From contig JAFYRS010000178.1 in assembly GCA_017546845.1 (NCBI GenBank), positions 1 through 35,043 of the forward strand: a stretch of DNA of 35,043 nucleotides, given 5' to 3'. The translations under genes and the position numbers were made by a program. The first letter of the stretch is position 1; each line of letters starts with the position of its first letter. Shown here in pieces: positions 8,124 to 16,425 of this stretch. This DNA is from Akkermansia sp. (GTDB lineage Bacteria; Verrucomicrobiota; Verrucomicrobiia; Verrucomicrobiales; Akkermansiaceae). The notes beneath the pieces are model-generated. The model saw nothing but the letters and a program-made list of their open reading frames with translations, was not told where the DNA came from and ran no database searches.

Positions 8124-8738
8124 ATGAATCCTCTCCACATCATTCGTTCAGCTTTCATGGCAGGTATCTGCATCGGCGTTGCAGGTTTCGGTTTTCTCTC
8201 TCTCAAAGCGCAAGACCAGTACCTTGCAGGCTGCGTCATCTTCGCCTTTGCGCTCATAGCCGTCATCAGTTACAAGCTCTTCCTCTACACAGGCACGGCA
8301 GGATTCATCCAGAAACGTGAATTTGTGCCCCTGGCTCTGGTACTTCTGGGCAATATCCTCGGTTGCGCCACCTTCTCCCTGCTTACCCGATTGAGCGCCA
8401 TGCCCCTGCAGGAGACCGCCCAGGCACTGCTGCAGAGCCGCCTGGACATGGGGCTGATGAACGGATTCCTGCTTTCCATTCCCTGCGGCTTCATCATGAC
8501 CACCGCCGTCACGTTCTCCCGCAAGCGCAACAGATTGCCCATGCTGTTCGGCGTGCCGCTCTTCATCGTGTGCGGCTTCCCGCACTGCATTGCCGATGCC
8601 TTCTTCTACTCCTGCGTATCACTGGAGTTCTGGGCCGCCCACCTGTGGGAGATTCTTCCCTTCTACGTCATCATCGTGGCGGGCAACTTCGTAGGTTGCA
8701 ACTTCTACCGCTGGGTCATGGGTGATAACCACAAATAA
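8124..8738 (+). CDS. Formate/nitrite transporter (FNT) family channel
   Basis: FNT proteins are pentameric inner-membrane channels for small monovalent anions such as formate or nitrite. The product has about six hydrophobic segments. The signature CGFPHCIADAF around H154 corresponds to the SGFEHSIAN element of FocA, whose histidine gates the pore. KLFLYTGTAGF (residues 51-61) matches the broken-helix loop region, and GNILGCATF the following glycine-rich helix. At 204 aa it is clearly shorter than typical FNT proteins (about 250-290 aa), mostly through short termini and loops. I start at the ATG at 8124; an in-frame TTG lies 12 nt upstream. Substrate is not predictable. Its stop codon directly abuts the stop of the convergent pseudouridine synthase gene. 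Confidence 0.82.
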   Translation: MNPLHIIRSAFMAGICIGVAGFGFLSLKAQDQYLAGCVIFAFALIAVISYKLFLYTGTAGFIQKREFVPLALVLLGNILGCATFSLLTRLSAMPLQETAQALLQSRLDMGLMNGFLLSIPCGFIMTTAVTFSRKRNRLPMLFGVPLFIVCGFPHCIADAFFYSCVSLEFWAAHLWEILPFYVIIVAGNFVGCNFYRWVMGDNHK

Positions 8739-9485
8739 TCACGCCAGCAGCGCCGCCATATCTGCCGGCAGCGGGCTTTCCACCACAACCTCACGCCCCT
8801 TCCACGGGAAGGCAAGGCGACAGGCGTGCAGCGCATGCCGCGGCAGCAGCAGGCGGCGTGCCAGCTCCGGAGTCCACCCCGTGGCAATGAAATCCAGGTA
8901 GCAGGATTCATCCCCGCCATATATCTTATCGCCCACCAGGGGAAAGCCCATATAGGCGGCATGCACGCGTATCTGGTGCATGCGCCCGGTGTGCGGACAA
9001 CACCGCAGCAACGACACCGCACCACAACGCCGCAACACCACAAACTCCGTGCGGCAATCCTTGCCCGCCGGGTGGCAGCACTGGCGCACATGAATCCGGG
9101 TCTGCGCCACCTCTTCCATGCGGAGAATCGGCTCGGCGCAGCAGGCGGTGTCCCACAGCGGAGTCCCCTGCACCACGGCAAAATATTCCTTATGCAGCAG
9201 GCGGGCCTGCATGGCTTTGCCCAATTCGCGGGCCGCCTCGGCATTCTTGGCTACCAGGGTAATGCCGCTGGTCTCGCGGTCCAGACGGTTGATGAGCGAG
9301 ACCTGCCCGCCCGTAGCCACTTCGTACGAGAGCAACTCATGCAGACCATGCCACAGCGTCGGCTCATTCTTCTCGCCCGTGGGGTGCGTAAGCAGCGGTG
9401 CAGCCTTATCCACCACGAGCACGCCGTCATCCTCATACAGCACGCGGAAATCCGGCACCACCGCTATGGGCATATCATAGCTCAT
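8739..9485 (-). CDS. RluA-family RNA pseudouridine synthase
   Basis: This enzyme isomerises specific uridines in rRNA or tRNA to pseudouridine. The 248-aa product has the RluA catalytic motif INRLDRETSG with the nucleophilic aspartate D69. Other family elements are VLVVDKAAPLLTHP (residues 22-35, usually NKPxGxxxHP) and PHTGRMHQIRVHAAYMGFPLVGD (about residues 165-187; the latter is the typical GRxHQIRxH motif). It lacks an N-terminal S4 domain, as RluA and TruC do. The exact target site cannot be read from the sequence. The ATG overlaps the stop of the upstream rsuA-like gene as ATGA, so the two modification enzymes are very likely translationally coupled. Confidence 0.9.
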   Translation of the reverse strand: MSYDMPIAVVPDFRVLYEDDGVLVVDKAAPLLTHPTGEKNEPTLWHGLHELLSYEVATGGQVSLINRLDRETSGITLVAKNAEAARELGKAMQARLLHKEYFAVVQGTPLWDTACCAEPILRMEEVAQTRIHVRQCCHPAGKDCRTEFVVLRRCGAVSLLRCCPHTGRMHQIRVHAAYMGFPLVGDKIYGGDESCYLDFIATGWTPELARRLLLPRHALHACRLAFPWKGREVVVESPLPADMAALLA

Positions 9486-10174
9486 GCAAAGATGGAAGGG
9501 TCAATCTCCACCCACTCGCCGGGCTCCAGATTCAAATCTGCCAGCTTCAGCGGGCCGATTTCAATGCGTTCCAGCGTCTCCACCGGGGCGCCCACCGCTG
9601 CCAGCATACGGCGCACCTGGTGATACCGCCCCTCGTGCAGCGTAAGGCGGCCTGCGCATCCGGAGGTCAATTCCAGCTCTGCCGGCAGACACGGAGTCCG
9701 CTCTCCCTGCAACAGGAACTCCCCGCTGGCAAACTGAGCCACCGCCTCCGGGGGCACAGGGGAACTCGTTGTAAACGCATATACCTTGGGCACATGGCGC
9801 TTCGGGCTGGTCTGGGCATGCTCAAACGCACCATCATCCGTAAGCAGCAAAAGACCGCTGGTTTCCTTATCCAACCGCCCCACGGTATTCACCGCCGGAT
9901 TGCGGCGCATCCACTGCTCTGGCAGCAAATCATACACCAGCTCCCCGGCCTCCCTGTGGCTGCAGGTGCAGCCCAGCGGCTTATGGAGAGCCACATACAG
10001 CCCGTCCGGGAACTCCACAGGCTCACCATCCACCAGCACCTCATGCGGCTCAGCCTTCTCATTCGGGGATTTTACCACCACTCCGTTACGCGTCACGCGC
10101 CCACGCTTGAGCCACTGCGCCACCTCGCGCCGGCTGCAGTACCCGAACCGGCTCAATAATGCATCTACTCTCAT
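9482..10174 (-). CDS. RsuA/RluB-family rRNA pseudouridine synthase with S4 domain
   Basis: The 230-aa product starts with an S4 RNA-binding domain (residues 1-50: RVDALLSRFGYCSRREVAQW). It continues with the RsuA/RluB/RluE/RluF catalytic domain: YVALHKPLGCTCSH (60-73), VGRLDKETSGLLLLTDDG with catalytic D102, and EGRYHQVRRMLAAVG near residue 180. Length and the single-domain layout resemble RsuA, which modifies 16S rRNA, more than the longer RluB, but the site is not certain. It is the first gene of a two-gene minus-strand unit and overlaps the RluA-like gene by 4 nt (ATGA). Only a weak promoter-like pair, TTGTTT and CAAAAT, is seen about 10-40 nt upstream. Confidence 0.9.
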   Translation of the reverse strand: MRVDALLSRFGYCSRREVAQWLKRGRVTRNGVVVKSPNEKAEPHEVLVDGEPVEFPDGLYVALHKPLGCTCSHREAGELVYDLLPEQWMRRNPAVNTVGRLDKETSGLLLLTDDGAFEHAQTSPKRHVPKVYAFTTSSPVPPEAVAQFASGEFLLQGERTPCLPAELELTSGCAGRLTLHEGRYHQVRRMLAAVGAPVETLERIEIGPLKLADLNLEPGEWVEIDPSIFA

Positions 10175-10213
10175 GCCACAGGCATTTTGCCATATTTTTT
10201 TGAAAAAACAAGG

Positions 10214-10242
10214 TTGAAATCACCGTCCTTTTGTGGTAGAAG
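10214..10242 (+). promoter_or_regulatory. Possible promoter of the TPR-protein gene
   Basis: TTGAAA (10214-10219), a 17-nt spacer, then TAGAAG (10237-10242). The predicted leader is about 63 nt. The -35 box is good, the -10 weak. Confidence 0.45.
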
Positions 10243-10311
10243 TAAGTCAGAAGCATTGCCCACCAATGTTACGGTGTCGCGTGGTCAGAATTTACTACAA
10301 CATCTTCTCAT

Positions 10312-11682
10312 ATGATTACACTTATTACCGAACGCCAACTGGCCGCAGACCAACTGGCTCTGTGGAAGAAAGCTCTGCAGTCAGTACAGACAAAAAACTA
10401 CAAGTACGCCGTCACCATTCTCAAGACCATTGTGAAACGCGTTCCGGGCTTCCTGGAAGGCCGCAAACTTCTGCGCGCCTGCGAGGTGAAATCCGCCCCC
10501 GAAGCAGGCCGCAAGACCTCCCTTTTCGGAGGATTGCGCGTCACAACCACCCGCCGCGACCCGGAAAGCGTGCTGGTCAACATTGAGGATGACCTGGAGC
10601 GCGACCCCTACTCCATTTCTGCAAACGAAGCCCTCTTTGCCGCGGCCAACGAGCTGAATCTGCCGGACATCGCCGCCTTTGCCATGGAAACCATCTGCCA
10701 GGGCAATCCCGGCGACAAGAAGCACCTGCACCTGCTGGCCAAGCACTACATCCAGCACGAGCAGTTTGCCGAAGCCGCAGATGTATACCGCCGTGTACTC
10801 AAAATCGACCCGACAGACCCCGATGCCATGCGCGGTGAAAAGGACTGCTCTGCCCGCGCCACCATGAAGCAGGGCAACTGGGAAGGCAAGGGCGACTTCC
10901 GCACCAAGATGAAGAACGCCAACGCCACGGCTGACCTTGAAAGCGCTGACAAGATGGGTCTCACCCGCGCCGAACTCGAAACACGCCTGGCCCAGCTCTC
11001 CCAGCAGTACGCGGTGGACAACACGAACCTTTCCGTTGTGAAAGACATCGCCTCCGTCTACGAGCAGATGGAAGACTACGCCAACGCCTACTCTTTCTAC
11101 GCCTACGCCTACCAGCTCAGCGGCTCGGCAGACGTGGCGCTGAACGACAAGTCCCTCGTCATGCACGAAAAGGCCATGCAGGCCGAACTCGAATACTACG
11201 AGCAGGTACTTGCAGCTGACCCGGATAACGAGGAAGCCAAGGCCACCCTTGCCCAGCGCAAGCTGGAAATGGCCGCCGCCGTGGTGGCCGATGCCCGCGC
11301 CCGAGTGGAAGCCAACCCCACCGATGCCCAGCTGCAGTTCAAGCTCGGCCAGGCACTCTTCGATGCCGGCGAATACACCGAAGCCATTCCTGCCCTGCAG
11401 CGCGCCCGCACCAACCCGAACATCCGCATCAAATCCATGCTCATGCTCGGCAAGTGCTACCACGCCAAGAAGATGGTGGATATGGCTATCCGCCAGCTGG
11501 AAGACGCCGACAAGGAGCTGCTCACCATGGACGACACCAAGAAGGAAGTGCTCTACATGATTGGTGTGCTTTACGACGAAGCCGGCAACAAGGAAAAGAG
11601 CATCGAAACGCTCAAAGCCATCTACGAAGTGGACTACGGTTACAAGGATGTAGCCGCCCGCGTGGAATCCGCCTACAGCTGA
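10312..11682 (+). CDS. Tetratricopeptide-repeat protein, soluble
   Basis: The 456-aa product is built of helix-turn-helix TPR-like units. The clearest are near residues 125-170 (HYIQHEQFAEAADVYRRVLK, ending IDPTDPDA), 240-275 (VYEQMEDYANAYSFYAYAYQ), 285-310 (YYEQVLAADPDNEEAK), 340-365 (LGQALFDAGEYTEAIPALQ) and 420-445 (GVLYDEAGNKEKSIETLK). There is no signal peptide or membrane segment, so it is predicted cytoplasmic. Such proteins usually act as scaffolds; no enzyme domain is visible and no specific role can be assigned. The ATG at 10312 follows a promoter-like pair and a 69-nt gap. It is a single gene closed by a strong terminator at 11705-11733. Confidence 0.85.
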   Translation: MITLITERQLAADQLALWKKALQSVQTKNYKYAVTILKTIVKRVPGFLEGRKLLRACEVKSAPEAGRKTSLFGGLRVTTTRRDPESVLVNIEDDLERDPYSISANEALFAAANELNLPDIAAFAMETICQGNPGDKKHLHLLAKHYIQHEQFAEAADVYRRVLKIDPTDPDAMRGEKDCSARATMKQGNWEGKGDFRTKMKNANATADLESADKMGLTRAELETRLAQLSQQYAVDNTNLSVVKDIASVYEQMEDYANAYSFYAYAYQLSGSADVALNDKSLVMHEKAMQAELEYYEQVLAADPDNEEAKATLAQRKLEMAAAVVADARARVEANPTDAQLQFKLGQALFDAGEYTEAIPALQRARTNPNIRIKSMLMLGKCYHAKKMVDMAIRQLEDADKELLTMDDTKKEVLYMIGVLYDEAGNKEKSIETLKAIYEVDYGYKDVAARVESAYS

Positions 11683-11704
11683 AGAAACACACATTCCCTT
11701 CCTA

Positions 11705-11733
11705 CGGCCCGGGTGAACTCCGGGCCGTTTTTT
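11705..11733 (+). terminator. Intrinsic terminator after the TPR gene
   Basis: An 8-bp GC stem (CGGCCCGG at 11705-11712 with CCGGGCCG at 11720-11727) and a 7-nt loop are followed directly by six T residues. It lies 22 nt after the stop codon. Confidence 0.92.
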
Positions 11734-11782
11734 CGTTATCAGTGACCGGGTGGAGATTTCCGCGCCGTGACGCGGATTTCAC

Positions 11783-11818
11783 TTGACAAGACCCCCATTT
11801 TTCTGCCACTAATATAAA
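11783..11818 (+). promoter_or_regulatory. Possible promoter of the topoisomerase III gene
   Basis: A perfect -35 TTGACA lies at 11783-11788. The best downstream AT-rich boxes are TAATAT (11810-11815) and the overlapping TATAAA (11813-11818), giving spacers of 21 or 24 nt, longer than normal. ACTAAT at 19 nt is an alternative. The leader would be about 35 nt. Confidence 0.38.
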
Positions 11819-11855
11819 CCAGCGAAGCGCCCCCGGCGCCAAAGATTTTCCGACC

Positions 11856-14717
11856 ATGTCCAAGACTCTCATCATAGCCGAGAAACCCAGCGTAGCTGCT
11901 GATTTAGCACGAGTGCTGGGAAAGCAACTGGGTAAATTCAAGAAAGACGATGCCAGCCAGAGTTTTTCCAATGACACCCTCATCATCACTTCGGCCGTGG
12001 GTCACCTGGTGGAACAGAAGAAGCCGCAGACAGAGGACGGCAAGAGCCTGCCGTGGAAAATGGAATACCTGCCGGTGATGCCCTCCAACATGGAGCTGGA
12101 ACCCATCGACAAATCCGCCGACCGCCTGCGCAAGGTGCTCAAGCTGGCACGAGGCAAGGAAATCACCACCATCGTGAATGCATGCGATGCCGGGCGCGAA
12201 GGTGAGCTCATTTTCCGCAACATCATCCGCTACGGCAAGATTAAGAAACCCATCCGCCGCCTGTGGATGCAAAGCATGACCGATGATTCGATTCTGGAAG
12301 CCTGGAATGAGCTCAAGAGCGATGAGGAAATGCTCAACCTGGCCGATGCCGCCGTATGCCGCAGCGAATCAGACTGGCTCGTGGGGCTCAACAGCACCCG
12401 TGCGCTCACTGCCCTGCAGAGCGGAGTAGGCGGCTTCAATGTAACCCCCACCGGACGCGTGCAGACGCCTACCCTGGCGCTCCTGGCCGCCCGCCAGAAA
12501 GACATTCTGGCCTTTACCCCGGAAACATACCACGAAGTCCGCGCCACCTTCACCGCCCAGGCAGGTAATTACGAAGGCCGCTGGTATGATGCCTCGTGGA
12601 AAAAGGATGAGAAAGCCCCCCAGCGCACCAAGGAGCGTTTGTGGGACGCAGATACCGCTGCCGCCATTGCCGCGCGCTGCCAGGGGCGTCCCGGCACGGT
12701 AAAGGAAACCCGCAAACCGGTTTCCATGCCGGCGCCGCTGCTCTTTGACCTTACCTCACTGCAGAAAGAAGCCAGCAACCGCTTTGGCTTCTCTGCCCGC
12801 CGCACCCTGCAGATTGCCCAGGAATGCTACGAAAAGCACAAGGTGCTTACCTATCCGCGTACGGACTCGAAATTCCTGCCGAATGACTACCTGAAAGTAG
12901 CCACCCGCACCGTGGGCGCCATCGCAGAGAACCTGCCGGAATTTACCAGCTTTGCCAACAGCATTCTGGAGAACCGCAGCGTGCGCCCCAACAAGCGCGT
13001 GTTTGACAGCTCCAAGGTAAGCGACCACTTTGCCATTATCCCCACGGGCAAATTCGTGAACCTCACGGGTGATGCCGCCCGCATCTTCAACCTGGTGGTG
13101 CAGCGTTTCCTGGGCGTATTCATGCCCAATGCCGAATACGAGGACACGGAGCGAATCACCACCGTGACAAGCCCCGGAGCCCAGGATTGCTTCTACACCC
13201 ATGGCCGCGTCATGCTCTCTGCCGGCTGGCGCGCCCTGTACGGCCCGGATAAGCGCAAGAAAGACGAGCTCTGCCAGGTGGCCGCAGGTGAAACTGTGAC
13301 CGCCACCCAGGTAACGGCCACAGCAGACCAGACCAAGGCCCCGGCAGCCTACACGGAAGCCACCCTGCTCACTGCAATGGAAACAGCCGGCAAGCTGGTG
13401 GAGGATGAAGACCTTGCCGATGCCATGAAGGAACGAGGACTGGGCACCCCCGCCACCCGCGCTGCCATCATCGAAGGTCTCATCACGCAGGAATACATAG
13501 CCCGCGAGGGTAAGGAACTCATGGCCACCCGCCGTGGCATGGACCTCATCGACCTGCTTGGCAAGATTGGTCTGAGCACCCTCTCCAGCCCGGAACTGAC
13601 CGGCGAATGGGAATACCGTCTCAAGCAGATGGAAAGCGGACGGCTTGACCGCGCCACCTTCATGAAGGATATCCGCACCTACACCACAGACATTGTGGAA
13701 GCCGTGCGCGATTACATGCAGAATGGCAAGAACCCGGATCTGGAGCTCACCTGCCCCGCCTGCGGCGCCAAGGGGCTCAGCAGCCGGGTGGATTCCATCT
13801 CCTGCAACAGCTGCAAATTCCGCATCCGCCGCGTGCATGCCGGGCTTACCCTCACCGATGACCAGCTCTGCGAGCTCATCAGCCAGGGGGCTCTGCCCGT
13901 CATGGACGGATTCCGCTCCAAGTTCGGCAAGCCCTTCAAGGCCGGACTGCGCATGGTAGCCCCCCAGACCGCCCGCAGCATCTGGAAGGCGGAGTTCTAC
14001 TTTGACTCCGACCGCAGCGAAACCCGGCAGGACGAAGTGCCCGCGCAACAGGCAGGTACCGTAATGGTGAAAGACCAGGGCGAACTGCAACTGCAGGTGA
14101 ACGACAAGCAGTGGAGCGTGCCGGATTATACCCAGGCCAACGGACACAAGGGTTTCACCATGTCCCGCAACATCCTGGGCATGGAAATCAGCGAAGAAGT
14201 GCTGCGCCAGGTCCTTGCCACCGGCAAGAGTGATTTGATTACAGGCTTCATCTCCCAGCGTACCAACCGCGGGTTCGATGCCTACCTCGTGCTGGACGAA
14301 AAGAAAGGCAACGTGGGCTTCGAGTTCCCGCCCCGCGAAGCGCGGCAAAAAGGTACGAAAGAAAAAGCCGACAAGAAATTCACCGCAGCCTCTGCCGCGG
14401 CAGAAGACCTGAGCAAAGGCACGAAACACGGCGCCATCAAAGTGAAGGGCAAGGGTGAATACGAGCTGGTGGAAACAGAATCTGCCTGGCATGTGGATGG
14501 CCTGACCTACGGCAAGACACGCAAGCCGCTGGTGATTCCCCACAGCATGTGCGATATCAGCCTGGATGCCGCTACCGTCACGCAGCTGCTCACCAAGGGC
14601 AAGACCGAGCTCATCAAGGATTTCACCAGCCACAAGAGTGGCAAGAAGTTCGATGCCTACCTCGTGTTCAACGCCTCCACCGGTCGTGTTTCCTACGAGT
14701 TCCCCCCGCGCAAGTAA
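11856..14717 (+). CDS. topB: Type IA DNA topoisomerase, topoisomerase III-like
   Basis: This enzyme cuts one DNA strand through a tyrosine linkage and decatenates or relaxes DNA. The 953-aa product begins with a Toprim domain: IIAEKPSVA with E9, then NACDAGREGELIF with D111. The active-site motif LTYPRTDSKFLP places catalytic tyrosine at Y333. A GRVQTPTLALLA segment (200-211) is typical of topoisomerase III. A Cys4 zinc motif follows (TCPACGAKG and SCNSC, near residues 631-650). The C-terminal third carries three repeats ending in GFRSKFGKPFKAGLRM, RGFDAYLVLDEKKGNVGFEF and KKFDAYLVFNASTGRVSYEF, like the topoisomerase C-terminal repeat. This makes it longer than E. coli TopB (about 650 aa). 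No ribosome site is seen; the start context is GACCATG. It likely heads an operon with the next two genes. Confidence 0.92.
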   Translation: MSKTLIIAEKPSVAADLARVLGKQLGKFKKDDASQSFSNDTLIITSAVGHLVEQKKPQTEDGKSLPWKMEYLPVMPSNMELEPIDKSADRLRKVLKLARGKEITTIVNACDAGREGELIFRNIIRYGKIKKPIRRLWMQSMTDDSILEAWNELKSDEEMLNLADAAVCRSESDWLVGLNSTRALTALQSGVGGFNVTPTGRVQTPTLALLAARQKDILAFTPETYHEVRATFTAQAGNYEGRWYDASWKKDEKAPQRTKERLWDADTAAAIAARCQGRPGTVKETRKPVSMPAPLLFDLTSLQKEASNRFGFSARRTLQIAQECYEKHKVLTYPRTDSKFLPNDYLKVATRTVGAIAENLPEFTSFANSILENRSVRPNKRVFDSSKVSDHFAIIPTGKFVNLTGDAARIFNLVVQRFLGVFMPNAEYEDTERITTVTSPGAQDCFYTHGRVMLSAGWRALYGPDKRKKDELCQVAAGETVTATQVTATADQTKAPAAYTEATLLTAMETAGKLVEDEDLADAMKERGLGTPATRAAIIEGLITQEYIAREGKELMATRRGMDLIDLLGKIGLSTLSSPELTGEWEYRLKQMESGRLDRATFMKDIRTYTTDIVEAVRDYMQNGKNPDLELTCPACGAKGLSSRVDSISCNSCKFRIRRVHAGLTLTDDQLCELISQGALPVMDGFRSKFGKPFKAGLRMVAPQTARSIWKAEFYFDSDRSETRQDEVPAQQAGTVMVKDQGELQLQVNDKQWSVPDYTQANGHKGFTMSRNILGMEISEEVLRQVLATGKSDLITGFISQRTNRGFDAYLVLDEKKGNVGFEFPPREARQKGTKEKADKKFTAASAAAEDLSKGTKHGAIKVKGKGEYELVETESAWHVDGLTYGKTRKPLVIPHSMCDISLDAATVTQLLTKGKTELIKDFTSHKSGKKFDAYLVFNASTGRVSYEFPPRK

Positions 14718-14726
14718 CCTACCGCC

Positions 14727-15716
14727 ATGGGTGTGGTCAGCAAGATACTCAGTTATTTTGATATCTTCACCACGGGCATTCTCATCAGCCTGGGGCTGGG
14801 TATCCTTATTCCCTGCCATGGGGCGGGAGCCGTCTTTTTCGACTGGCTTACGAATGCGGCCATCGTTCTGCTCTTCTTCCTGTACGGTGTCAAACTCTCC
14901 CGCAAATCCGTGGTGGAAGGGCTGCTCAACTGGCGGCTGCAGAGCATGGTATTTGCCTTCACCTTTGTTTTCTTCCCGGTAGTCATCCCCCTGCTCCGGC
15001 CACTGCTGGAGCCCATGGTGGGCGGGGCTCTTTTCATGGGGCTGGTGTATGTGGCCTGCCTGCCCAGCACCGTCCAGAGCAGCATTGCCTTCACCTCTGT
15101 GGCGGGTGGCAATGTACCCGCCGCGGTGTGCTCCGCCTCGGTTTCGAGCCTGCTGGGCGTTTTCCTGACACCGTTTCTGGTGAGCCTGCTCTTTGCCACC
15201 GATGGCAGCGGCGCCCAGGTGGGGCTGAATACCGTGCTGAAAATCTGCTATCAGATTCTGCTGCCGTTCATTGCCGGCCAACTCAGCCAGCCCCTGCTGC
15301 GCAAGTGGGTTCTGGGGCATAAAACCCTCATTGGCTGGAATGATAAAGCCACCATCTGGCTGGTAGTCTACACCGCTTTTTCCAATGCCACCAGCGGTGG
15401 CTACTGGGACAGATTGCAGGCCGCGCAGCTCGGCGGGCTGGTCGCTGCATGCCTTATCATCCTCTGTCTCACCTTTGCCGCTACCTGGTACAGCAGCAAG
15501 GCACTCGGATTCAAGCGAGAAGACTGTATCACCATTGTCTTCTGCGGCTCCAAGAAGAGTCTGGCAGTCGGCGCACCCATGATGATGGCCATCTTCGGCA
15601 CACTGGACAACAATCTCCTCTTACCCCTCATGGTATTCCACCAGGTGCAGCTCATGCTCTGCGCCCACCTGGCCCGCCTCTGGCGCCAGGGGGCAGGCGA
15701 TACCGGGGGCTACTAA
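14727..15716 (+). CDS. SBF-like (bile acid:sodium symporter superfamily) transporter
   Basis: The 329-aa product is an integral membrane protein with about nine to ten hydrophobic segments throughout. It resembles the SBF-like/YfeH group of the bile acid:sodium symporter superfamily. The N-terminus FFDWLTNAAIVLLFFLYGVK, a central ACLPSTVQSSIAFTSVAGGN (about 110-129) with the characteristic crossover-helix composition, and the late GSKKSLAVGAPMM segment (about 278-290) match this group. Substrate is unknown; the family includes organic-acid and bile-salt carriers, and bile acids should not be assumed from the name. It follows topB by 9 nt and precedes the YwaF-like gene by 19 nt, so all three are probably cotranscribed. 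Confidence 0.82.
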   Translation: MGVVSKILSYFDIFTTGILISLGLGILIPCHGAGAVFFDWLTNAAIVLLFFLYGVKLSRKSVVEGLLNWRLQSMVFAFTFVFFPVVIPLLRPLLEPMVGGALFMGLVYVACLPSTVQSSIAFTSVAGGNVPAAVCSASVSSLLGVFLTPFLVSLLFATDGSGAQVGLNTVLKICYQILLPFIAGQLSQPLLRKWVLGHKTLIGWNDKATIWLVVYTAFSNATSGGYWDRLQAAQLGGLVAACLIILCLTFAATWYSSKALGFKREDCITIVFCGSKKSLAVGAPMMMAIFGTLDNNLLLPLMVFHQVQLMLCAHLARLWRQGAGDTGGY

Positions 15717-15735
15717 ACCAACAGATACTACGACC

Positions 15736-16425
15736 ATGGAACAGACAGAAGAATTTGTACGCTGGAGCGCCAGCCACTGGGGCGCGGTCATTGCCACCGC
15801 CATCGTCACCTTGTGCATCATCGGCGGGGCGATGAAAAAGCCCCTGGAAGTACGCCAGAAAGTCAGCCGAGCCCTTGCCGTCGTGGTGGGGCTCATCTAC
15901 GTGGGTGATTCCTCCTTCATCCTCCTGACCCAGTACCACGGCAGCTGGGAACAAAACCTGCCGTTCCACTATTGCAGCATGATGCTGCTGGTCGCAACAG
16001 CCGCCCTGTGGACCCGCAACCGCACCGCCTGCTGGGTACTGTATTTCGGGGCTCTCACCGCCTGCCTGCAGGGGCTCATCACCCCGGCACTGGATGCGGC
16101 ATACCCGTCCCTGCGTTTCATCTTCTTCTTCAGCCTGCACGGCATCCTGATGCCGGCAGCCCTGGCCGTGCCCCTGCTGCTGGGCATGCGGGCCCGGCTG
16201 CGCGATGTAGCCATCAGCCTGCTGCTCATGGATGTCTACCTGCTGTGTATCCACCCGGTAAACATACTGCTGGACACCAATTACGGATTCACCATGAAGA
16301 GCCCGGTGCCGGGCTGCATCCTGGACTACGCCGGGCCAGCCCCCTGGTACTACCTGTTATTGCAGATTCCGGCCTTTGCCCTGTTCAGCCTCCTGCGCCT
16401 GCCGGTCCGGGCTAAGAAGGATTAA
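15736..16425 (+). CDS. YwaF/TIGR02206-like integral membrane protein
   Basis: The 229-aa product has about six membrane segments and resembles the uncharacterised TIGR02206 (YwaF) family. The visible family features are LPFHYCSMMLLVATAA (about 75-90), and near the end NYGFTMKSPVPGCILDYAGP followed by PWYYLL, corresponding to the NYmfl...P...D...GPWPWYi pattern of this family. Molecular function is unknown. The start context is GACCATG with no Shine-Dalgarno. It is the last gene of the topB unit. Its TAA stop overlaps the TAA of the convergent ankyrin gene within the four bases TTAA (16422-16425), so there is no room for a terminator between them. Confidence 0.8.
   Translation: MEQTEEFVRWSASHWGAVIATAIVTLCIIGGAMKKPLEVRQKVSRALAVVVGLIYVGDSSFILLTQYHGSWEQNLPFHYCSMMLLVATAALWTRNRTACWVLYFGALTACLQGLITPALDAAYPSLRFIFFFSLHGILMPAALAVPLLLGMRARLRDVAISLLLMDVYLLCIHPVNILLDTNYGFTMKSPVPGCILDYAGPAPWYYLLLQIPAFALFSLLRLPVRAKKD

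Noticed and set aside
10381-11694. 437-codon minus-strand open frame
   Set aside because: It is the shadow of the TPR gene, which has its own promoter and terminator; the shadow product is Val/Gly/Phe-rich with no domain.
12756-15320. 854-codon open frame on the minus strand
   Set aside because: It lies opposite topB and the start of the SBF-like gene. The product is Gly/His/Gln-rich without domains, a typical shadow of GC-rich coding DNA.
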